A DNA stretch of 64,000 nt from Rhodococcus sp. Z13 (GCF_025837095.1 NZ_CP107551.1:2846668-2910667); one strand, 5' to 3'; positions 18,917 through 28,733 are shown, numbered from the stretch's first letter. Program-made: numbers and translations. The notes: a model not told the origin generated them from the sequence alone.

Positions 18917-19429
18917 ATGGGAATCAACCGCCGTGCAGAGATCGCCATGACGGACTCCGAGATCGAGGAGTTCCTCCACCGCAGCCGGGTCGCGAATCTG
19001 GCCACCCTCGGGCCGACGGGCACCCCGCATCTGGTCGCCATGTGGTACGCGGTGCTCGACGGGGAGATCTGGTTCGAGACCAAGGCGAAGTCGCAGAAGG
19101 TGGTCAACCTCCGCCGCGACGACCGCGTCACCGTACTCGTCGAGGCCGGCGACACCTACGACCAGTTGCGCGGTGTGTCCATCGAGGGGCGCGCCGAGAT
19201 CGTCGACGACCACGACCGCCTGTTCGAGGTCTGCCGCCACGTCTGGGAGCGCTACACGGCCCCCTACACCGACGACGCACGCCCGGCCGTCGAGATGATG
19301 ATGAACAAGCGGGTGGCGGTGCGTGTGGTGCCGTCCCGGATCCGTTCCTGGGACCACCGCAAGCTCGGGATGCCGCCGATGGAGGTCGGGGGCACCACTG
19401 CAGCCTATCTGCCGTCCGCGGCCCGCTGA
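18917..19429 (+). CDS. Split beta-barrel (PPOX/FDOR-B) oxidoreductase, possibly F420-dependent
   Basis: The 170-residue product has the pyridoxamine-phosphate-oxidase-like split barrel. Visible features are FLHRSRVANLATLGPTGTPH at the N-terminus, MWYAVLDGEIWFET, the basic pair-forming stretch KVVNLRRDDRVTVLVEAG, and RGVSIEGRAEIV. Proteins of this length beside gltX in mycobacteria (Rv2991) are grouped with F420-dependent oxidoreductases of the FDOR-B class. A flavin or haem ligand cannot be excluded from sequence. It follows ltbR by 86 bp in the same direction and ends at a hairpin before the tRNA cluster. Confidence 0.8.
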   Translation: MGINRRAEIAMTDSEIEEFLHRSRVANLATLGPTGTPHLVAMWYAVLDGEIWFETKAKSQKVVNLRRDDRVTVLVEAGDTYDQLRGVSIEGRAEIVDDHDRLFEVCRHVWERYTAPYTDDARPAVEMMMNKRVAVRVVPSRIRSWDHRKLGMPPMEVGGTTAAYLPSAAR

Positions 19430-19436
19430 CGAGCGA

Positions 19437-19468
19437 AAGGCCCTCCGATCGGATGATCGGAGGGCCTT
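19437..19468. terminator. Hairpin between the oxidoreductase gene and tRNA-Glu
   Basis: A 13-bp perfect stem (19437-19449 with 19456-19468) has a 6-nt loop. It sits between convergent transcripts and can act on both. The minus-strand side continues with a short T run. Confidence 0.78.
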
Positions 19469-19475
19469 CGTGTTG

Positions 19476-19548
19476 TACCCCCGATGGGATTCGAACCCAC
19501 GCTACCGCCGTGAGAGGGCGGCGTCCTAGGCCGCTAGACGACGGGGGC
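19476..19548 (-). tRNA. tRNA-Glu(CTC), second copy
   Basis: This is a 73-nt cloverleaf on the minus strand: acceptor stem GCCCCCG/CGGGGGT, anticodon arm CCGCC-CTCTCAC-GGCGG giving anticodon CTC, T-loop GGTTCGAATCC, discriminator A. CCA is not encoded in full. It is identical in sequence to the copy at 19629-19701. Confidence 0.96.
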
Positions 19549-19628
19549 AAGGACTGCCGTCACCGACGAATCGGTGACTCTACAGAGAAGGATACCCACC
19601 GATCCGAGGATCGGTGAGCAGTTCGTTG

Positions 19629-19701
19629 TACCCCCGATGGGATTCGAACCCACGCTACCGCCGTGAGAGGGCGGCGTCCTAGGCCGCTAGACGACGGGGG
19701 C
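19629..19701 (-). tRNA. tRNA-Glu(CTC), first copy
   Basis: Same 73-nt sequence as the neighbouring tRNA-Glu, starting 153 bp away. The anticodon is CTC, reading GAG, the preferred glutamate codon in this GC-rich genome. Tandem identical copies raise dosage. Confidence 0.96.
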
Positions 19702-19789
19702 CTGAGAACTTTCTTCTCCGGTTGCTTCCCGGAGGAAGCTCAGCCAGCTTAGCTGGCCGGAACTCGGCGGGCAAACCGCCTCGTTCTCG

Positions 19790-19861
19790 CTGGGGTACCA
19801 GGACTCGAACCTAGAATGGCTGAACCAGAATCAGCTGTGTTGCCAATTACACCATACCCCA
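19790..19861 (-). tRNA. tRNA-Gln(CTG)
   Basis: This is a 72-nt cloverleaf: acceptor TGGGGTA/TACCCCA, anticodon arm GCTGA-TTCTGGT-TCAGC giving anticodon CTG, T-loop GGTTCGAGTCC, discriminator G. Like many bacterial tRNA-Gln genes it starts with U1. It lies beside the two tRNA-Glu genes and the gltX gene whose enzyme is expected to charge all three. Confidence 0.96.
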
Positions 19862-19996
19862 TTGGTATGTCCCTTCGGCCGCCTCGCTCTCGCGCTGTGG
19901 CCTCCGTTCCGAACCGAGAGAAAGATTAGCACCACCCCGGGGTCGAATTACAAATCGCCTGTTCAGAGGCCCAAAAAAGCCCACTCCCCGATACGA

Positions 19997-20029
19997 CGAC
20001 GCCCGCGCCGGGGTGCGGCGCGGGCGTCG
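19997..20029. terminator. Perfect 14-bp hairpin downstream of gltX
   Basis: Arms 19997-20010 and 20016-20029 pair perfectly over a 5-nt loop, 36 nt past the gltX stop. There is no T-tract on the minus strand. It separates gltX from the tRNA genes downstream. Confidence 0.78.
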
Positions 20030-20064
20030 GGGTTTCCCGGAGGGCGGATCGGGCGGCAGACGGG

Positions 20065-21540
20065 TCAGGCGGCGATGGTCGCGCGGGCGGCACGCAGGCG
20101 CGCCAGGGTGCGGTCGCGGCCGAGCAGTTCCATCGACTCGTAGAGCGGCGGGCTGATGTGCGAACCGGTCACGGCGACCCGCACCGGAGCGAAGGCCTTC
20201 CGCGGCTTGAGCTCGAGACCGTCGACGAGCGCGGTCTTGAGGGCCTCCTCGATGGCCGGCGTGCTCCACTCGGCCAGACCCTCGAGCGCGGCGACGGACG
20301 CGTCCAGCACGGGCGCGGCGTCCATCTTGAGGTTCTTCGCGGCCGACGCCTCGTCCAGCCGGAAGTCGGCGTCGTCGACGAACAGGAACTTCAGCAGATC
20401 CCAGGCGTCGGCGAGGACGACGATGCGGGTCTGCACGAGATCCGCCGCCGTGCGGAAGAGCGTGTCGTCGACGGCGGCGGAGATGTGGCCGTGGTCGACC
20501 AGGTAGGCCTTCAGCCGGGCCGCGAAGTCGGCCGGGTCGAGCAGGCGGATGTGCTCGGCGTTGATCGCGTCGGCCTTCTTCTGGTCGAAGCGGGCCGGGT
20601 TGGAGTTGACCTTGGAGATGTCGAAGGCGGCGATCATCTCGTCGAGGGTGAACACGTCGCGGTCGTCGGCCAGACCCCAGCCGAGCAGCGCCAGGTAGTT
20701 CAGCAATCCCTCGGGGATGAAGCCGCGGTCGCGGTGCAGGAAGAGGTTCGATTCCGGGTCGCGCTTGGACAGTTTCTTGTTGCCCTGACCCATCACGAAC
20801 GGCAGGTGACCGAACTCGGGGGTGAAGTCGGCCACGCCGATGCGCTGCAGCGCCGCGTAGAGCGCGAGCTGGCGGGGCGTCGAGGAGAGCAGGTCCTCGC
20901 CGCGCAGCACGTGTGTGATCTTCATCAACGCGTCGTCGACCGGGTTGACGAGGGTGTACAACGGGATGCCGTTGGCGCGGGTGAGCGCGAAGTCGGGCAC
21001 CGTGCCGGCTTTGAAGGTGGTCTCACCGCGCACGAGGTCGTTCCAGGTGAGGTCCTCGTCGGGCATCCGCAGGCGCACGACGGGCTTGCGGCCCTCGTCG
21101 AGGAAGGCCTGCTTCTGCTCCGGCTTCAGATCGCGGTCGAAGTTGTCGTAGCCGAGCTTCGGGTCACGGCCGGCGGCCAGGTGCCGGGCCTCGACCTCCT
21201 CCGGCGTGGAGAACGACTCGTAGGCCTCGCCGGCCTCGACGAGCTTGCGGACGATCTCGAGATGAAGATCACGTCGCTGCGACTGCCGGTACGGCTCGTA
21301 GGGACCTCCCACCTCGGGGCCCTCGTCCCATTCCAGCCCCAGCCAGCGCAGCGCGTCGAGAATCGCCTGGTACGACTCCTCGGAATCGCGCGCGGCATCG
21401 GTGTCTTCGATGCGGAACACGAACGTGCCGCCGTGGTGACGCGCGAAGGCCCAGTTGAACAGGGCGGTGCGCACCAGACCCACGTGCGGGGTTCCGGTCG
21501 GGGACGGGCAGAAACGAACACGTACTTCGCTGGTGGTCAT
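20065..21540 (-). CDS. gltX: Glutamyl-tRNA synthetase, probably non-discriminating
   Basis: GltX charges tRNA-Glu with glutamate. The 491-residue class I enzyme has the HIGH-type motif in [10 protein letters not shown] (12-21) and the KMSKS-type motif KLSKR. In actinobacteria that lack glutaminyl-tRNA synthetase, the same enzyme mischarges tRNA-Gln with Glu for GatCAB to amidate. Consistent with this, the window holds gatA, gatB and gatC and no glnS, and tRNA-Gln and two tRNA-Glu genes lie directly downstream. The non-discriminating property is inferred from this context. Confidence 0.97.
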   Translation of the reverse strand: MTTSEVRVRFCPSPTGTPHVGLVRTALFNWAFARHHGGTFVFRIEDTDAARDSEESYQAILDALRWLGLEWDEGPEVGGPYEPYRQSQRRDLHLEIVRKLVEAGEAYESFSTPEEVEARHLAAGRDPKLGYDNFDRDLKPEQKQAFLDEGRKPVVRLRMPDEDLTWNDLVRGETTFKAGTVPDFALTRANGIPLYTLVNPVDDALMKITHVLRGEDLLSSTPRQLALYAALQRIGVADFTPEFGHLPFVMGQGNKKLSKRDPESNLFLHRDRGFIPEGLLNYLALLGWGLADDRDVFTLDEMIAAFDISKVNSNPARFDQKKADAINAEHIRLLDPADFAARLKAYLVDHGHISAAVDDTLFRTAADLVQTRIVVLADAWDLLKFLFVDDADFRLDEASAAKNLKMDAAPVLDASVAALEGLAEWSTPAIEEALKTALVDGLELKPRKAFAPVRVAVTGSHISPPLYESMELLGRDRTLARLRAARATIAA

Positions 21541-21605
21541 GACTCGCTCAGGGTTGAGGATCGATGGGAGACCCTCCCAGGCTATCCGCCCGCCCCGAGT
21601 CGCGG

Positions 21606-22382
21606 TCAGGATCCCTTCGCGACGACGGGATTGGTGAGGGTGCCGATCTTCTCGATCGTGACGGAGACGGTGTTGCCCGGCTGGATCGGTCCCACACCCT
21701 CCGGGGTGCCGGTGAGGATCACGTCACCCGGCAGCAGCGTCATGACGCCGGAGATCCACTCGATGAGCTTCGGCACGTCGTGCACCATCTTCGAGGTCCG
21801 GCTGCGCTGGCGCAGTTCGCCGTCGACCTCAGCGGAGATCTCGAGATCCGAGGCGTCCAGGGCGGTCTCGATCCACGGCCCGAGCGGGCAGAAGGTGTCG
21901 AAGCCCTTGGCGCGGCCCCACTGGCCGTCCTTGCGCTGGTGGTCGCGCGCCGAGACGTCGTTGGCGACGGTGTAGCCGAGGACCATGTCGAGAGCCTTCG
22001 ACGCGGGGACGTCCTTGCAGGGACGGCCGATGACGACGGCGAGTTCGGCCTCGTGGTGCACGAGCGAGGTGGACGGGGGGATGACGATCGGCGCACCCGG
22101 ACCCACGATCGAGGTGTTGGGCTTGAGGAAGATCATCGGTTCCTCGGGGACCTCGTTGCCGGATTCGGCGGCGTGGGCGGCGTAGTTGCGGCCCACCGCG
22201 ATCACCTTCGTGGCGAGGATCGGGGCCAGGAGCCGCACGTCGGCGAGGGGCCAGCTCCGCCCCGTGAAGGTGGGGTTCCCGAAGGGGTGATCGGCGATCT
22301 CCTTCGCCGTCGCGGAGTCCCCCTCCCCTTCGATGCTCACGAACGCGACACCATCCGGGCTGGCAATTCGACCAAGGCGCAT
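21606..22382 (-). CDS. Fumarylacetoacetate hydrolase family protein
   Basis: The 258-residue protein has the FAH C-terminal catalytic fold: [14 protein letters not shown], the metal-binding acid residues in [12 protein letters not shown] and [22 protein letters not shown], and the late [17 protein letters not shown]. Members hydrolyse, decarboxylate or isomerise 2-oxo-carboxylates (fumarylpyruvate hydrolase, oxaloacetate decarboxylase, homoprotocatechuate isomerase). The specific substrate cannot be read from the sequence. It lies 65 bp upstream of gltX in the same orientation, as in Rv2993c, which suggests a housekeeping rather than catabolic role. Confidence 0.88.
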   Translation of the reverse strand: MRLGRIASPDGVAFVSIEGEGDSATAKEIADHPFGNPTFTGRSWPLADVRLLAPILATKVIAVGRNYAAHAAESGNEVPEEPMIFLKPNTSIVGPGAPIVIPPSTSLVHHEAELAVVIGRPCKDVPASKALDMVLGYTVANDVSARDHQRKDGQWGRAKGFDTFCPLGPWIETALDASDLEISAEVDGELRQRSRTSKMVHDVPKLIEWISGVMTLLPGDVILTGTPEGVGPIQPGNTVSVTIEKIGTLTNPVVAKGS

Positions 22383-22492
22383 GCCCGGAGTCTATCGGTG
22401 CCCCTCCGCTCGGATCGACGCACGGGTGCCGCGGTTGTAGAGTCCGAAGCAGATTTCACATAACGAAACGATCATCTCGAATAGTGGGAAGA

Positions 22493-23689
22493 ATGGAGAC
22501 ACCGGACATCAGCGGTCGGCGGTGGTTCGTGCTGGCCCTGGGTGTACTGGCGCAAGCCGCCCAGGCCACCGTGATCAACGGCATCGCCTTCCTCATCCCG
22601 ACGCTGCACGAGGACGCCGGCTACACGCTCGCCCAGGCCGGGACCCTCGCGGGCGCACCGCTCCTCGGCGGCGTGTTCACGCTCGTCGTGTGGGGTGCGA
22701 TCGCGGACCGCTACGGCGAACGTCTCGCCCTGGCCGGCGGACTCGGGATCGCGGCCGCGGCGATGGGCCTGGCGAGCGCGACCACGGCGATGGAGTTCTC
22801 CGGCACGCTCGCCGTGGCCCTGCTGGGCCTGCTGCTGATGTGCGCGGGAGCCGGGGCCGTGAGCGCCAACTCCGCGAGCGGGCGCGTCGTCGTCGGCTGG
22901 TTCCCTCCGCACCAGCGGGGACTGGCGATGGGGATCCGGCAGATGTCGGTGCCGCTCGGCGTCGCGGCCGGGGCGCTCACCATCCCCGGGCTCGCGAGCG
23001 ACCACGGGATCGCCTGGGCGCTGGCGTTTCCCACCCTCACGTGCGGGATCGCGGCGATCGCCTGTGCCGTGGGCGTGGTGGACCCGCCGCGCCCCTCACG
23101 CGAGGAAGCCGAACAGGCCGGTGTCCTCGGCAATCCCTACCGGTCGTCGATGTCGCTGACGCGGATCCATCTGGCGTCGATCCTGCTCGTGATCCCGCAG
23201 TACGTGGTGTGGACCTACGCGCTGGTCTGGCTGATCGCCGATCGCGGATGGGACGAGGTGGGCGCGGGTCTGGTCGTCACGGCCGCCCAGATCCTCGGCG
23301 CGATCGGACGTGTCGTCACCGGAGCCTGGTCCGACCGCGTGGGCAGCAGACTCGGGCCGATGCGCCTCGTCGCGGCGTCGGTCGTCGTGTCGATGATCGC
23401 GCTGTCCGTGAGCTCGTGGACGGACTCGGCGATCGCGGTGGGCGTGCTGCTCGTCGCATCGATCCTCACCTCGGCGCCGAACGGACTGGCGTTCACCGCC
23501 GTCGCGGAGATCGCCGGGCCCTTCTGGGGCGGACGCGCGCTCGGGATCCAGAACACCGGCCAGTTCGTGTTCGCCGCGGCCGTCGGCCCGGTCTTCGGCG
23601 GGCTCATCGCGGCGTTCGGATTCCCCGTCGCGTTCGCCCTGGCCGCGATCGCTCCCGCCGCGGCGGTCCCGGTGGTGCCGAAGGACTGA
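22493..23689 (+). CDS. Major facilitator superfamily transporter
   Basis: A 398-residue polytopic membrane protein with about 12 predicted segments in two halves. The MFS motif A loop is WGAIADRYGERLALAGG after segment 2, with a weaker second copy GAWSDRVGSRLGPMR after segment 8. An inner-membrane secondary transporter is clear; the substrate is not. The orthologous position in M. tuberculosis is Rv2994. GTG 22484 lies three codons upstream of the ATG used; neither has a well-spaced ribosome site. It is divergent from the FAH-family gene. Confidence 0.87.
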   Translation: METPDISGRRWFVLALGVLAQAAQATVINGIAFLIPTLHEDAGYTLAQAGTLAGAPLLGGVFTLVVWGAIADRYGERLALAGGLGIAAAAMGLASATTAMEFSGTLAVALLGLLLMCAGAGAVSANSASGRVVVGWFPPHQRGLAMGIRQMSVPLGVAAGALTIPGLASDHGIAWALAFPTLTCGIAAIACAVGVVDPPRPSREEAEQAGVLGNPYRSSMSLTRIHLASILLVIPQYVVWTYALVWLIADRGWDEVGAGLVVTAAQILGAIGRVVTGAWSDRVGSRLGPMRLVAASVVVSMIALSVSSWTDSAIAVGVLLVASILTSAPNGLAFTAVAEIAGPFWGGRALGIQNTGQFVFAAAVGPVFGGLIAAFGFPVAFALAAIAPAAAVPVVPKD

Positions 23690-23697
23690 CGCGGAAA

Positions 23698-23741
23698 CGC
23701 GCGTGGCGCCGGACGGGAGGTTCCCGCCGGCGCCACGCGCG
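23698..23741. terminator. Long perfect hairpin between MFS gene and leuB
   Basis: A perfect 15-bp outer stem (23698-23712 with 23727-23741) encloses an inner 5-bp stem (23714-23718 with 23722-23726). It lies between convergent genes and probably ends both transcripts. The plus strand continues with TCGTCGTCTTCC, a weak T-rich tail. Confidence 0.82.
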
Positions 23742-23766
23742 TCGTCGTCTTCCGAACGGCGCGGTC

Positions 23767-23820
23767 TCAGAGAGCCGCGGCGATCCGGTCGCCTCAGAGA
23801 GCCGCGGCGATCCGGTCGCC
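23767..23820. repeat. 27-bp perfect tandem duplication across the leuB stop codon
   Basis: Copies 23767-23793 and 23794-23820 are identical. The inner copy encodes the last eight residues GDRIAAAL plus the stop of leuB. The outer copy repeats the same nine codons, in frame, after the stop. A stop-codon readthrough would therefore add the same tail again and end at an identical second stop. Confidence 0.95.
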
Positions 23821-24804
23821 CACCTCGGTGGTGACGATCGGGCCGGTGCCGCGCGCGGCGAGGTCCGCCTCGACGGCCCGCTCGACCCGCTCGGCCTCCT
23901 CGGCGCGACCGAGGTGACGCAGCAGCAGGGCGGTGGACAGGATCGCCGCGGTGGGATCGGCGATGCCCTTGCCGGCGATGTCCGGCGCCGAACCGTGGAC
24001 CGGCTCGAACATCGACGGGTTGGTGCCCGAGGCGTCGATGTTGCCGCTCGCCGCCAGGCCGATGCCGCCGGTGACCGCGCCCGCGAGGTCGGTGATGATG
24101 TCGCCGAACAGGTTGTCGGTGACGATCACGTCGAAGCGCGACGGGTCGTCGACCATGTAGATGGTCGCGGCGTCGATGTGGCAGTAGGCCGTGGTGACCT
24201 CCGGGAACTCCTTGCCGACGGTCTCGACGGCACGGGTCCAGATGGCACCGGCGTTCGACAGCACGTTCGTCTTGTGGATGAGCGTGACGTGCTTGCGGCG
24301 GGTCTGCGCGAGCTCGAAGGCGTAGCGCACCACACGCTCGGCGCCGAACCAGGTGTTCACCGAGACCTCGGTGGCGATCTCGTGCGGGGTACCGACGCGG
24401 ATCGCGCCGCCGTTGCCCGTGTACGGGCCCTCGGTGCCCTCGCGGACGACGACGAAGTCGATCTCGTGCTCGGCGGCCAGCGGCGACTTCGCGCCCGGGT
24501 ACAGGCGCGACGGGCGCAGGTTGACGTGGTGGTCGAGCGCGAACCGCATGTTCAGCAGCAGGCCGCGTTCGAGAACACCCGGCGTGACCGACGGGTCGCC
24601 GATGGCACCGAGGAGGATCGCGTCGTGCTCGCGGATCTCGGCGAGGTCGGACTCGGGCAGGAGTTCACCGGTCGCGTTGTACCGGCGGGCACCGAGGTCG
24701 TATTCCGTCGTCTCGAGGTCGGGGACGAGCACGCGGAGCACCTTGAGGGCCTCTGCCGTGACCTCGACGCCGATGCCGTCACCTGGGATGACCGCAAGTT
24801 TCAT
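23794..24804 (-). CDS. leuB: 3-isopropylmalate dehydrogenase
   Basis: LeuB oxidatively decarboxylates 3-isopropylmalate to 2-oxoisocaproate with NAD+ in leucine synthesis. The 336-residue product (the actinobacterial length, shorter than the enterobacterial enzyme) shows the N-terminal [10 protein letters not shown], the substrate arginines around [19 protein letters not shown], the metal site in [12 protein letters not shown], and [19 protein letters not shown] for NAD. ATG start. A 27-bp duplication repeats its last eight codons and stop. It lies downstream of serA with a strong hairpin between them, so it probably has its own promoter. Confidence 0.97.
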   Translation of the reverse strand: MKLAVIPGDGIGVEVTAEALKVLRVLVPDLETTEYDLGARRYNATGELLPESDLAEIREHDAILLGAIGDPSVTPGVLERGLLLNMRFALDHHVNLRPSRLYPGAKSPLAAEHEIDFVVVREGTEGPYTGNGGAIRVGTPHEIATEVSVNTWFGAERVVRYAFELAQTRRKHVTLIHKTNVLSNAGAIWTRAVETVGKEFPEVTTAYCHIDAATIYMVDDPSRFDVIVTDNLFGDIITDLAGAVTGGIGLAASGNIDASGTNPSMFEPVHGSAPDIAGKGIADPTAAILSTALLLRHLGRAEEAERVERAVEADLAARGTGPIVTTEVGDRIAAAL

Positions 24805-24829
24805 GAGGACTGCTCACTTCCTGTGCGAC

Positions 24830-24863
24830 GGTGGCCGCGACCGTGCAGACGGTCGCGGCCACC
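24830..24863. terminator. Perfect 15-bp hairpin between serA and leuB
   Basis: Arms 24830-24844 and 24849-24863 pair perfectly around a 4-nt loop, 21 nt after the serA stop and 25 nt before the leuB start. It should terminate or attenuate serA transcription before leuB. There is no T-tract. Confidence 0.78.
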
Positions 24864-24884
24864 GGATGATGGAGAACGGGACGA

Positions 24885-26477
24885 TCAGGACAGGTCGACC
24901 TGGGCGACCCGTGCGTCGAGCGCCTCGGTGATCTGTGCGACCTCGGCGTCGCCGACGATGCGGTCGACGCGCAGGATCACGGTCGCGCCGGGGCCCTCGG
25001 CGTCCTGGCTCAGGGCCGCGGCCTGGATGTCGATGCTCGCGTTGCCGAGCACGGTGCCGAGCGTGCCGAGCACACCCGGACGGTCCTGGTAGTGGACGAT
25101 CAGGTTGTGGCCCTCGGCACGGAGGTCGAAGCTGCGGCCGTTGATGTTGACGATCTTCTCGACCTGCTGCAGGCCGGTGAGAGCGCCGGCGACGGAGGTG
25201 ACGTGTCCGTCCGGAGCCACGGCGCGGACCTCGACGGAGCTGCGGTGCGTGGTGGCCTCGCTGACCTTCTCGACCTCGACGGTCACGCCGCGCTGCTCGG
25301 CGAGCTTCGGGGCGTTGACGAAGGTGACGGGCTCGTCACTGCTCGCGGAGAACAGGCCGCGGAGGGCGGCCAGGCCGAGGATCTCGACGTTCTCGGCGGA
25401 GAGCTCACCGCTGACGACGACCTGCACGTTCTGCACGGCCTCGGGCGAGAGGGTGCCGGCGAGCAGACCGAGCTTGCGGACGAGCTCGAGCCACGGGGCG
25501 ACCTCTTCGCCGACCGGGCCACCGGAGACGTTGACGGCGTCGGGCACGAACTCGCCGGCGAGGGCCAGCAGCACGCTCTTGGCGACGTCGGTGCCGGCGC
25601 GGTCCTGCGCCTCGGCGGTGGACGCACCGAGGTGCGGGGTGACGACGACGTTGTCGAGGTCGAACAGCTTCGAGTCGGTGCAGGGCTCGGTCTCGAAGAC
25701 GTCGAGGCCGGCGGCACGGACCTTGCCGGAGACGAGGGCGTCGTAGAGGGCGTCCTCGTCGATCAGGCCACCGCGGGCGGCGTTGACGATGATGACGCCG
25801 TCCTTGGCCTTGGCGAGACGCTCGGCGTTGATGAGGCCGGCGGTCTCCTTGGTCTTGGGCAGGTGCACCGAGATGAAGTCGGCGCGGGAGACCAGCTCGT
25901 CGATGTCGACGAGCTCGACACCGAGCTGCGCGGCGCGGGCGGCCGGCAGGTAGGGGTCGTACGCGATGACGTTGGTCTCGAAGGCGGCGAGACGCTGCGC
26001 GAACAGCTGGCCGATGCGGCCGAGGCCGACGACGCCGACGGTCTTGCCGAGGATCTCGGTGCCGTTGAAGCTCGAGCGCTTCCAGGTGCGCTCGCGCAGG
26101 GTGCGGTCGGCGGCCGGGACCTGACGCGCGGCCGACATGAGCAGCGCGACCGCGTGCTCGGCGGCGGAGTGGATGTTGGAGGTCGGGGCGTTGACGACCA
26201 TCACGCCGCGCTCGGTGGCGGCGGCGATGTCGACGTTGTCCAGACCGACACCGGCGCGGCCGACGATCTTCAGGTTCGGCGCCGCGGCGAGCACCTCGGC
26301 GTCGACGGTGGTGGCCGAACGGACCAGGAGGGCGTGGGCCTCCGGCACGGCAGCGAGCAGCGCCGGGCGGTCGGGGCCGTCGACCCAGCGAACCTCGACA
26401 CCGTCGCCGAGCGCATCGACGGTCGACTGCGCTAGCTTGTCGGCGATCAGGACTACTGGACGGCCGTTCTGGCTCAC
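24885..26477 (-). CDS. serA: D-3-phosphoglycerate dehydrogenase (long type with ASB and ACT domains)
   Basis: SerA oxidises 3-phosphoglycerate with NAD+ in the first step of serine synthesis. At 530 residues it is the long type. The N-terminal catalytic and NAD domain has [14 protein letters not shown] and the catalytic region [12 protein letters not shown]. An allosteric substrate-binding domain follows at about 320-450, and a C-terminal ACT domain (from about 455, [18 protein letters not shown]) senses serine. The start is GTG. The enzyme matches M. tuberculosis SerA1, which is serine-inhibited through the ACT domain. It is followed by a hairpin. Confidence 0.97.
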   Translation of the reverse strand: MSQNGRPVVLIADKLAQSTVDALGDGVEVRWVDGPDRPALLAAVPEAHALLVRSATTVDAEVLAAAPNLKIVGRAGVGLDNVDIAAATERGVMVVNAPTSNIHSAAEHAVALLMSAARQVPAADRTLRERTWKRSSFNGTEILGKTVGVVGLGRIGQLFAQRLAAFETNVIAYDPYLPAARAAQLGVELVDIDELVSRADFISVHLPKTKETAGLINAERLAKAKDGVIIVNAARGGLIDEDALYDALVSGKVRAAGLDVFETEPCTDSKLFDLDNVVVTPHLGASTAEAQDRAGTDVAKSVLLALAGEFVPDAVNVSGGPVGEEVAPWLELVRKLGLLAGTLSPEAVQNVQVVVSGELSAENVEILGLAALRGLFSASSDEPVTFVNAPKLAEQRGVTVEVEKVSEATTHRSSVEVRAVAPDGHVTSVAGALTGLQQVEKIVNINGRSFDLRAEGHNLIVHYQDRPGVLGTLGTVLGNASIDIQAAALSQDAEGPGATVILRVDRIVGDAEVAQITEALDARVAQVDLS

Positions 26478-26779
26478 GTGCTGACTCCCTGTGTCGTGAA
26501 TGTGTGGGCGGTCGGCGGCTCAGGCGCCCGACGAAGGCGTGTTCACGCGCGACCGACCACAGTTTAGTGCCCCGGCCCCGTTCTCGGGCCCACCGGGATG
26601 GGATCGGCGGCCGGTCGGCACCCGCGCGACCGGGACGAACGTGCCGGTCACCGGCGCCGCGGACGGCTGCCGCGAGCCGGTCGACACGGACCTGCGCCGG
26701 GAGCCGCGGACCGCCCACACCCCGGGCGGTCACCTTGTTCTCGCCGAATCCGTTACACGAGAAGGGTTTTCGGAGTTCG
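26478..26779. other. Intergenic region upstream of serA, no gene seen
   Basis: About 300 bp lie between the serA start and the SulP stop. Open frames here are proline- and arginine-rich with no recognisable domain or ribosome site. The serA promoter must lie in the part nearest 26478; no convincing -35/-10 pair, leader peptide or strong hairpin was found. Confidence 0.6.
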
Positions 26780-28621
26780 TCACGACTCGGGTACCCCACC
26801 GTCCTCGCTGCGGTGGCGCCGGCGCAGTCGATCAGGCGTGCGGTGGCGCGGATCACGTCGCCGCCGGATCCCGCCGGGAGGCGGGAGCAGATCCTTCGGC
26901 GGCGCATCGAGCACACGCCGGGTGATGCCGGTGTCGTTGCGGTGCCGGAAGGCGAGCACGGCGGCGCGCACGGTGGGATGGAAATGTTCGTCGTCGAAAC
27001 GGTTCTCGGACTGCATGCGGCGCAGCTTGTCCTTCACCGGCCCCTTCAGGGCGGCGAAGCCGAGCCGGATCCCCCTGCGCTCGAGGTGGATGTCGAGACG
27101 TTCGATCTCCTCGAGCGCGGTGATGTCGAGATCGGTGATCGGTTCGGCCGCGAGAATCACCCATTCCACGGCGTCCTTCCGCCGATCGACCAGATCGAGG
27201 ACGTACTTCGTGAGGATCGCGCCGTTCGCGAAGAACAACGGCGCGTCGAAGCGCACCAGCACCAGCCCCTCGATCCGGTGCCCCTCGGGATGCCGCTCCC
27301 GGTCGTGATATCCGGCGACCTCGGGCAGTTCGACCAGTTCGGTGCGATGCGGCTGCCAGGCCCGCACCACCACGACGATCAGCGACAGCGCGATCGCGAC
27401 GAGGACACCACGCAGCACCCCGGCGAGCCCGACGGCGACGAACGCGGCCACGGCGAGGCCGAATTCGAGGCGGCTCACCCGCCACAACCGCCGCAGCGCA
27501 CCCGGGTCGACGAGCGAGCTCGCCGCCACGATCACCACCGCCCCGAGCGCCGCCTGCGGCAGATAGGCGATGGCGCCGGGCGCAACGAGGACGAACACCG
27601 CCACCGTCACGGCCCCGACGGCACCCGCGAGTTGCGTTCGTCCTCCGGCCTGTTCGACGACCGGTGTGCGACTGCCGCTGCCGCAGACGGGAAAACCACC
27701 GGTGAGACCCGCGGCGAGGTTGGCGGCGCCGAGCGCCCGCATCTCGGCACTGCCGTCCACCTCCTCACCGCGGCGCAGCGCGAAGGACCGGGACAGCACG
27801 GCGGTGTCGGCGAACGCGATCACCGCGATCGCGACGGCCGGACCGAGCAGCGCGGTCACATCGCCCCGGCCGAGACCGTCGAGAGCCGGTGCCGGGAGAC
27901 CCGAGGGCAGAGCGCCGACCGTCTCGGTGCGCTCGGCGAGATCGAACAGGGCGGTCGCGCCGGCCGCGGCGACCACGGCGATCAGCACCCCGGGCACCGG
28001 CACGTCGAGCCTCTTCAGCAGGAGCATCGTGGCGATGGTGGCGAGCCCGACCGCGAGGGTGACGGGTTCGACCCCGTCCTCGGCGACGTCCTCGACGAGT
28101 TCGGCCAGTTCGTGGAGCAGGCCGGATTCGTCGGCGTCCGTGCCGAGCAGCAGCGGGAGCTGCCCGACGACGACGATGAGCGCGATGGCGTTGAGGAAAC
28201 CGATCCGGATGGGAGTGGACAGCAGGTCGGTGAGGAAGCCCAGACGCAGTACTCCCCCGGCCAGCAGCAGGATGCCGACGAGGACGGCGAGCAGTCCCGC
28301 GAGAGCGACCGCGCGAGCGGGATCCCGGCCCGCGGCGAGCGGCAGCACCGCCGCGGCGACGAGCGGCGCCAGCGCGGAATCCGGGCCGATCACCAGGATC
28401 CGGGACGGCCCGAACAGGGCGTAGACCAGCATCGGCACGATCGTCGCGTACAGGCCGGTGTAGGCGGGCAGACCCGCCGCCTGGGCGTATCCCATGCCGG
28501 TGGGCACCAGCAACGCACTGAGCGCGAGCCCGGCGCCGACGTCGCTGCGCAGCCCACCCCGCCACCGGGTGCGCGCGGCGGCGACACCCGGCAGTCGTCC
28601 GAGCGCAGCCGTGGGCCACAT
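26780..28621 (-). CDS. SulP/SLC26-family anion transporter with C-terminal STAS domain
   Basis: The 613-residue protein has 10-12 membrane segments starting with the SulP signature region LSALLVPTGMGYAQAAGLPAYTG (broken here by segment ends) and GPDSALAPLVAAAV. A cytoplasmic STAS domain follows at about 440-560 (EGLVLVRFDAPLFFANG, VEWVILAAEPITDLDITALEEI). A basic, probably disordered tail of about 35 residues follows. SulP proteins carry sulfate, bicarbonate or dicarboxylates; the cargo cannot be told here, and no carbonic anhydrase or sulfate-assimilation gene lies next to it. It is flanked by hairpins and appears monocistronic. Confidence 0.93.
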   Translation of the reverse strand: MWPTAALGRLPGVAAARTRWRGGLRSDVGAGLALSALLVPTGMGYAQAAGLPAYTGLYATIVPMLVYALFGPSRILVIGPDSALAPLVAAAVLPLAAGRDPARAVALAGLLAVLVGILLLAGGVLRLGFLTDLLSTPIRIGFLNAIALIVVVGQLPLLLGTDADESGLLHELAELVEDVAEDGVEPVTLAVGLATIATMLLLKRLDVPVPGVLIAVVAAAGATALFDLAERTETVGALPSGLPAPALDGLGRGDVTALLGPAVAIAVIAFADTAVLSRSFALRRGEEVDGSAEMRALGAANLAAGLTGGFPVCGSGSRTPVVEQAGGRTQLAGAVGAVTVAVFVLVAPGAIAYLPQAALGAVVIVAASSLVDPGALRRLWRVSRLEFGLAVAAFVAVGLAGVLRGVLVAIALSLIVVVVRAWQPHRTELVELPEVAGYHDRERHPEGHRIEGLVLVRFDAPLFFANGAILTKYVLDLVDRRKDAVEWVILAAEPITDLDITALEEIERLDIHLERRGIRLGFAALKGPVKDKLRRMQSENRFDDEHFHPTVRAAVLAFRHRNDTGITRRVLDAPPKDLLPPPGGIRRRRDPRHRTPDRLRRRHRSEDGGVPES

Positions 28622-28677
28622 CGGCCCAGTATCCTCCGTCGCCGCCCTTCACGCCCGGCGGACGAGACCCACGGACG

Positions 28678-28718
28678 ACGGCGGCCCGGCACACCGGAGA
28701 GGTGTGCCGGGCCGCCGT
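28678..28718. terminator. Perfect 18-bp hairpin downstream of ilvC
   Basis: Arms 28678-28695 and 28701-28718 pair without mismatch around a 5-nt loop, 16 nt after the ilvC stop. It closes the ilvBNC operon. No T-tract follows. Confidence 0.85.
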
Positions 28719-28733
28719 GCGGGTTCGGGACGC

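Noticed and set aside
19841-19861. A CRISPR-like or repeat array in the tRNA region
   Set aside because: The repeated sequence is just two identical tRNA-Glu genes.
22522-25092. An 856-codon plus-strand frame
   Set aside because: It is the MFS gene in the wrong frame followed by antisense leuB; no domain is visible.
26500-26925. A 141-codon plus-strand frame upstream of serA
   Set aside because: No ribosome site or domain, low-complexity composition, and it overlaps the SulP tail.
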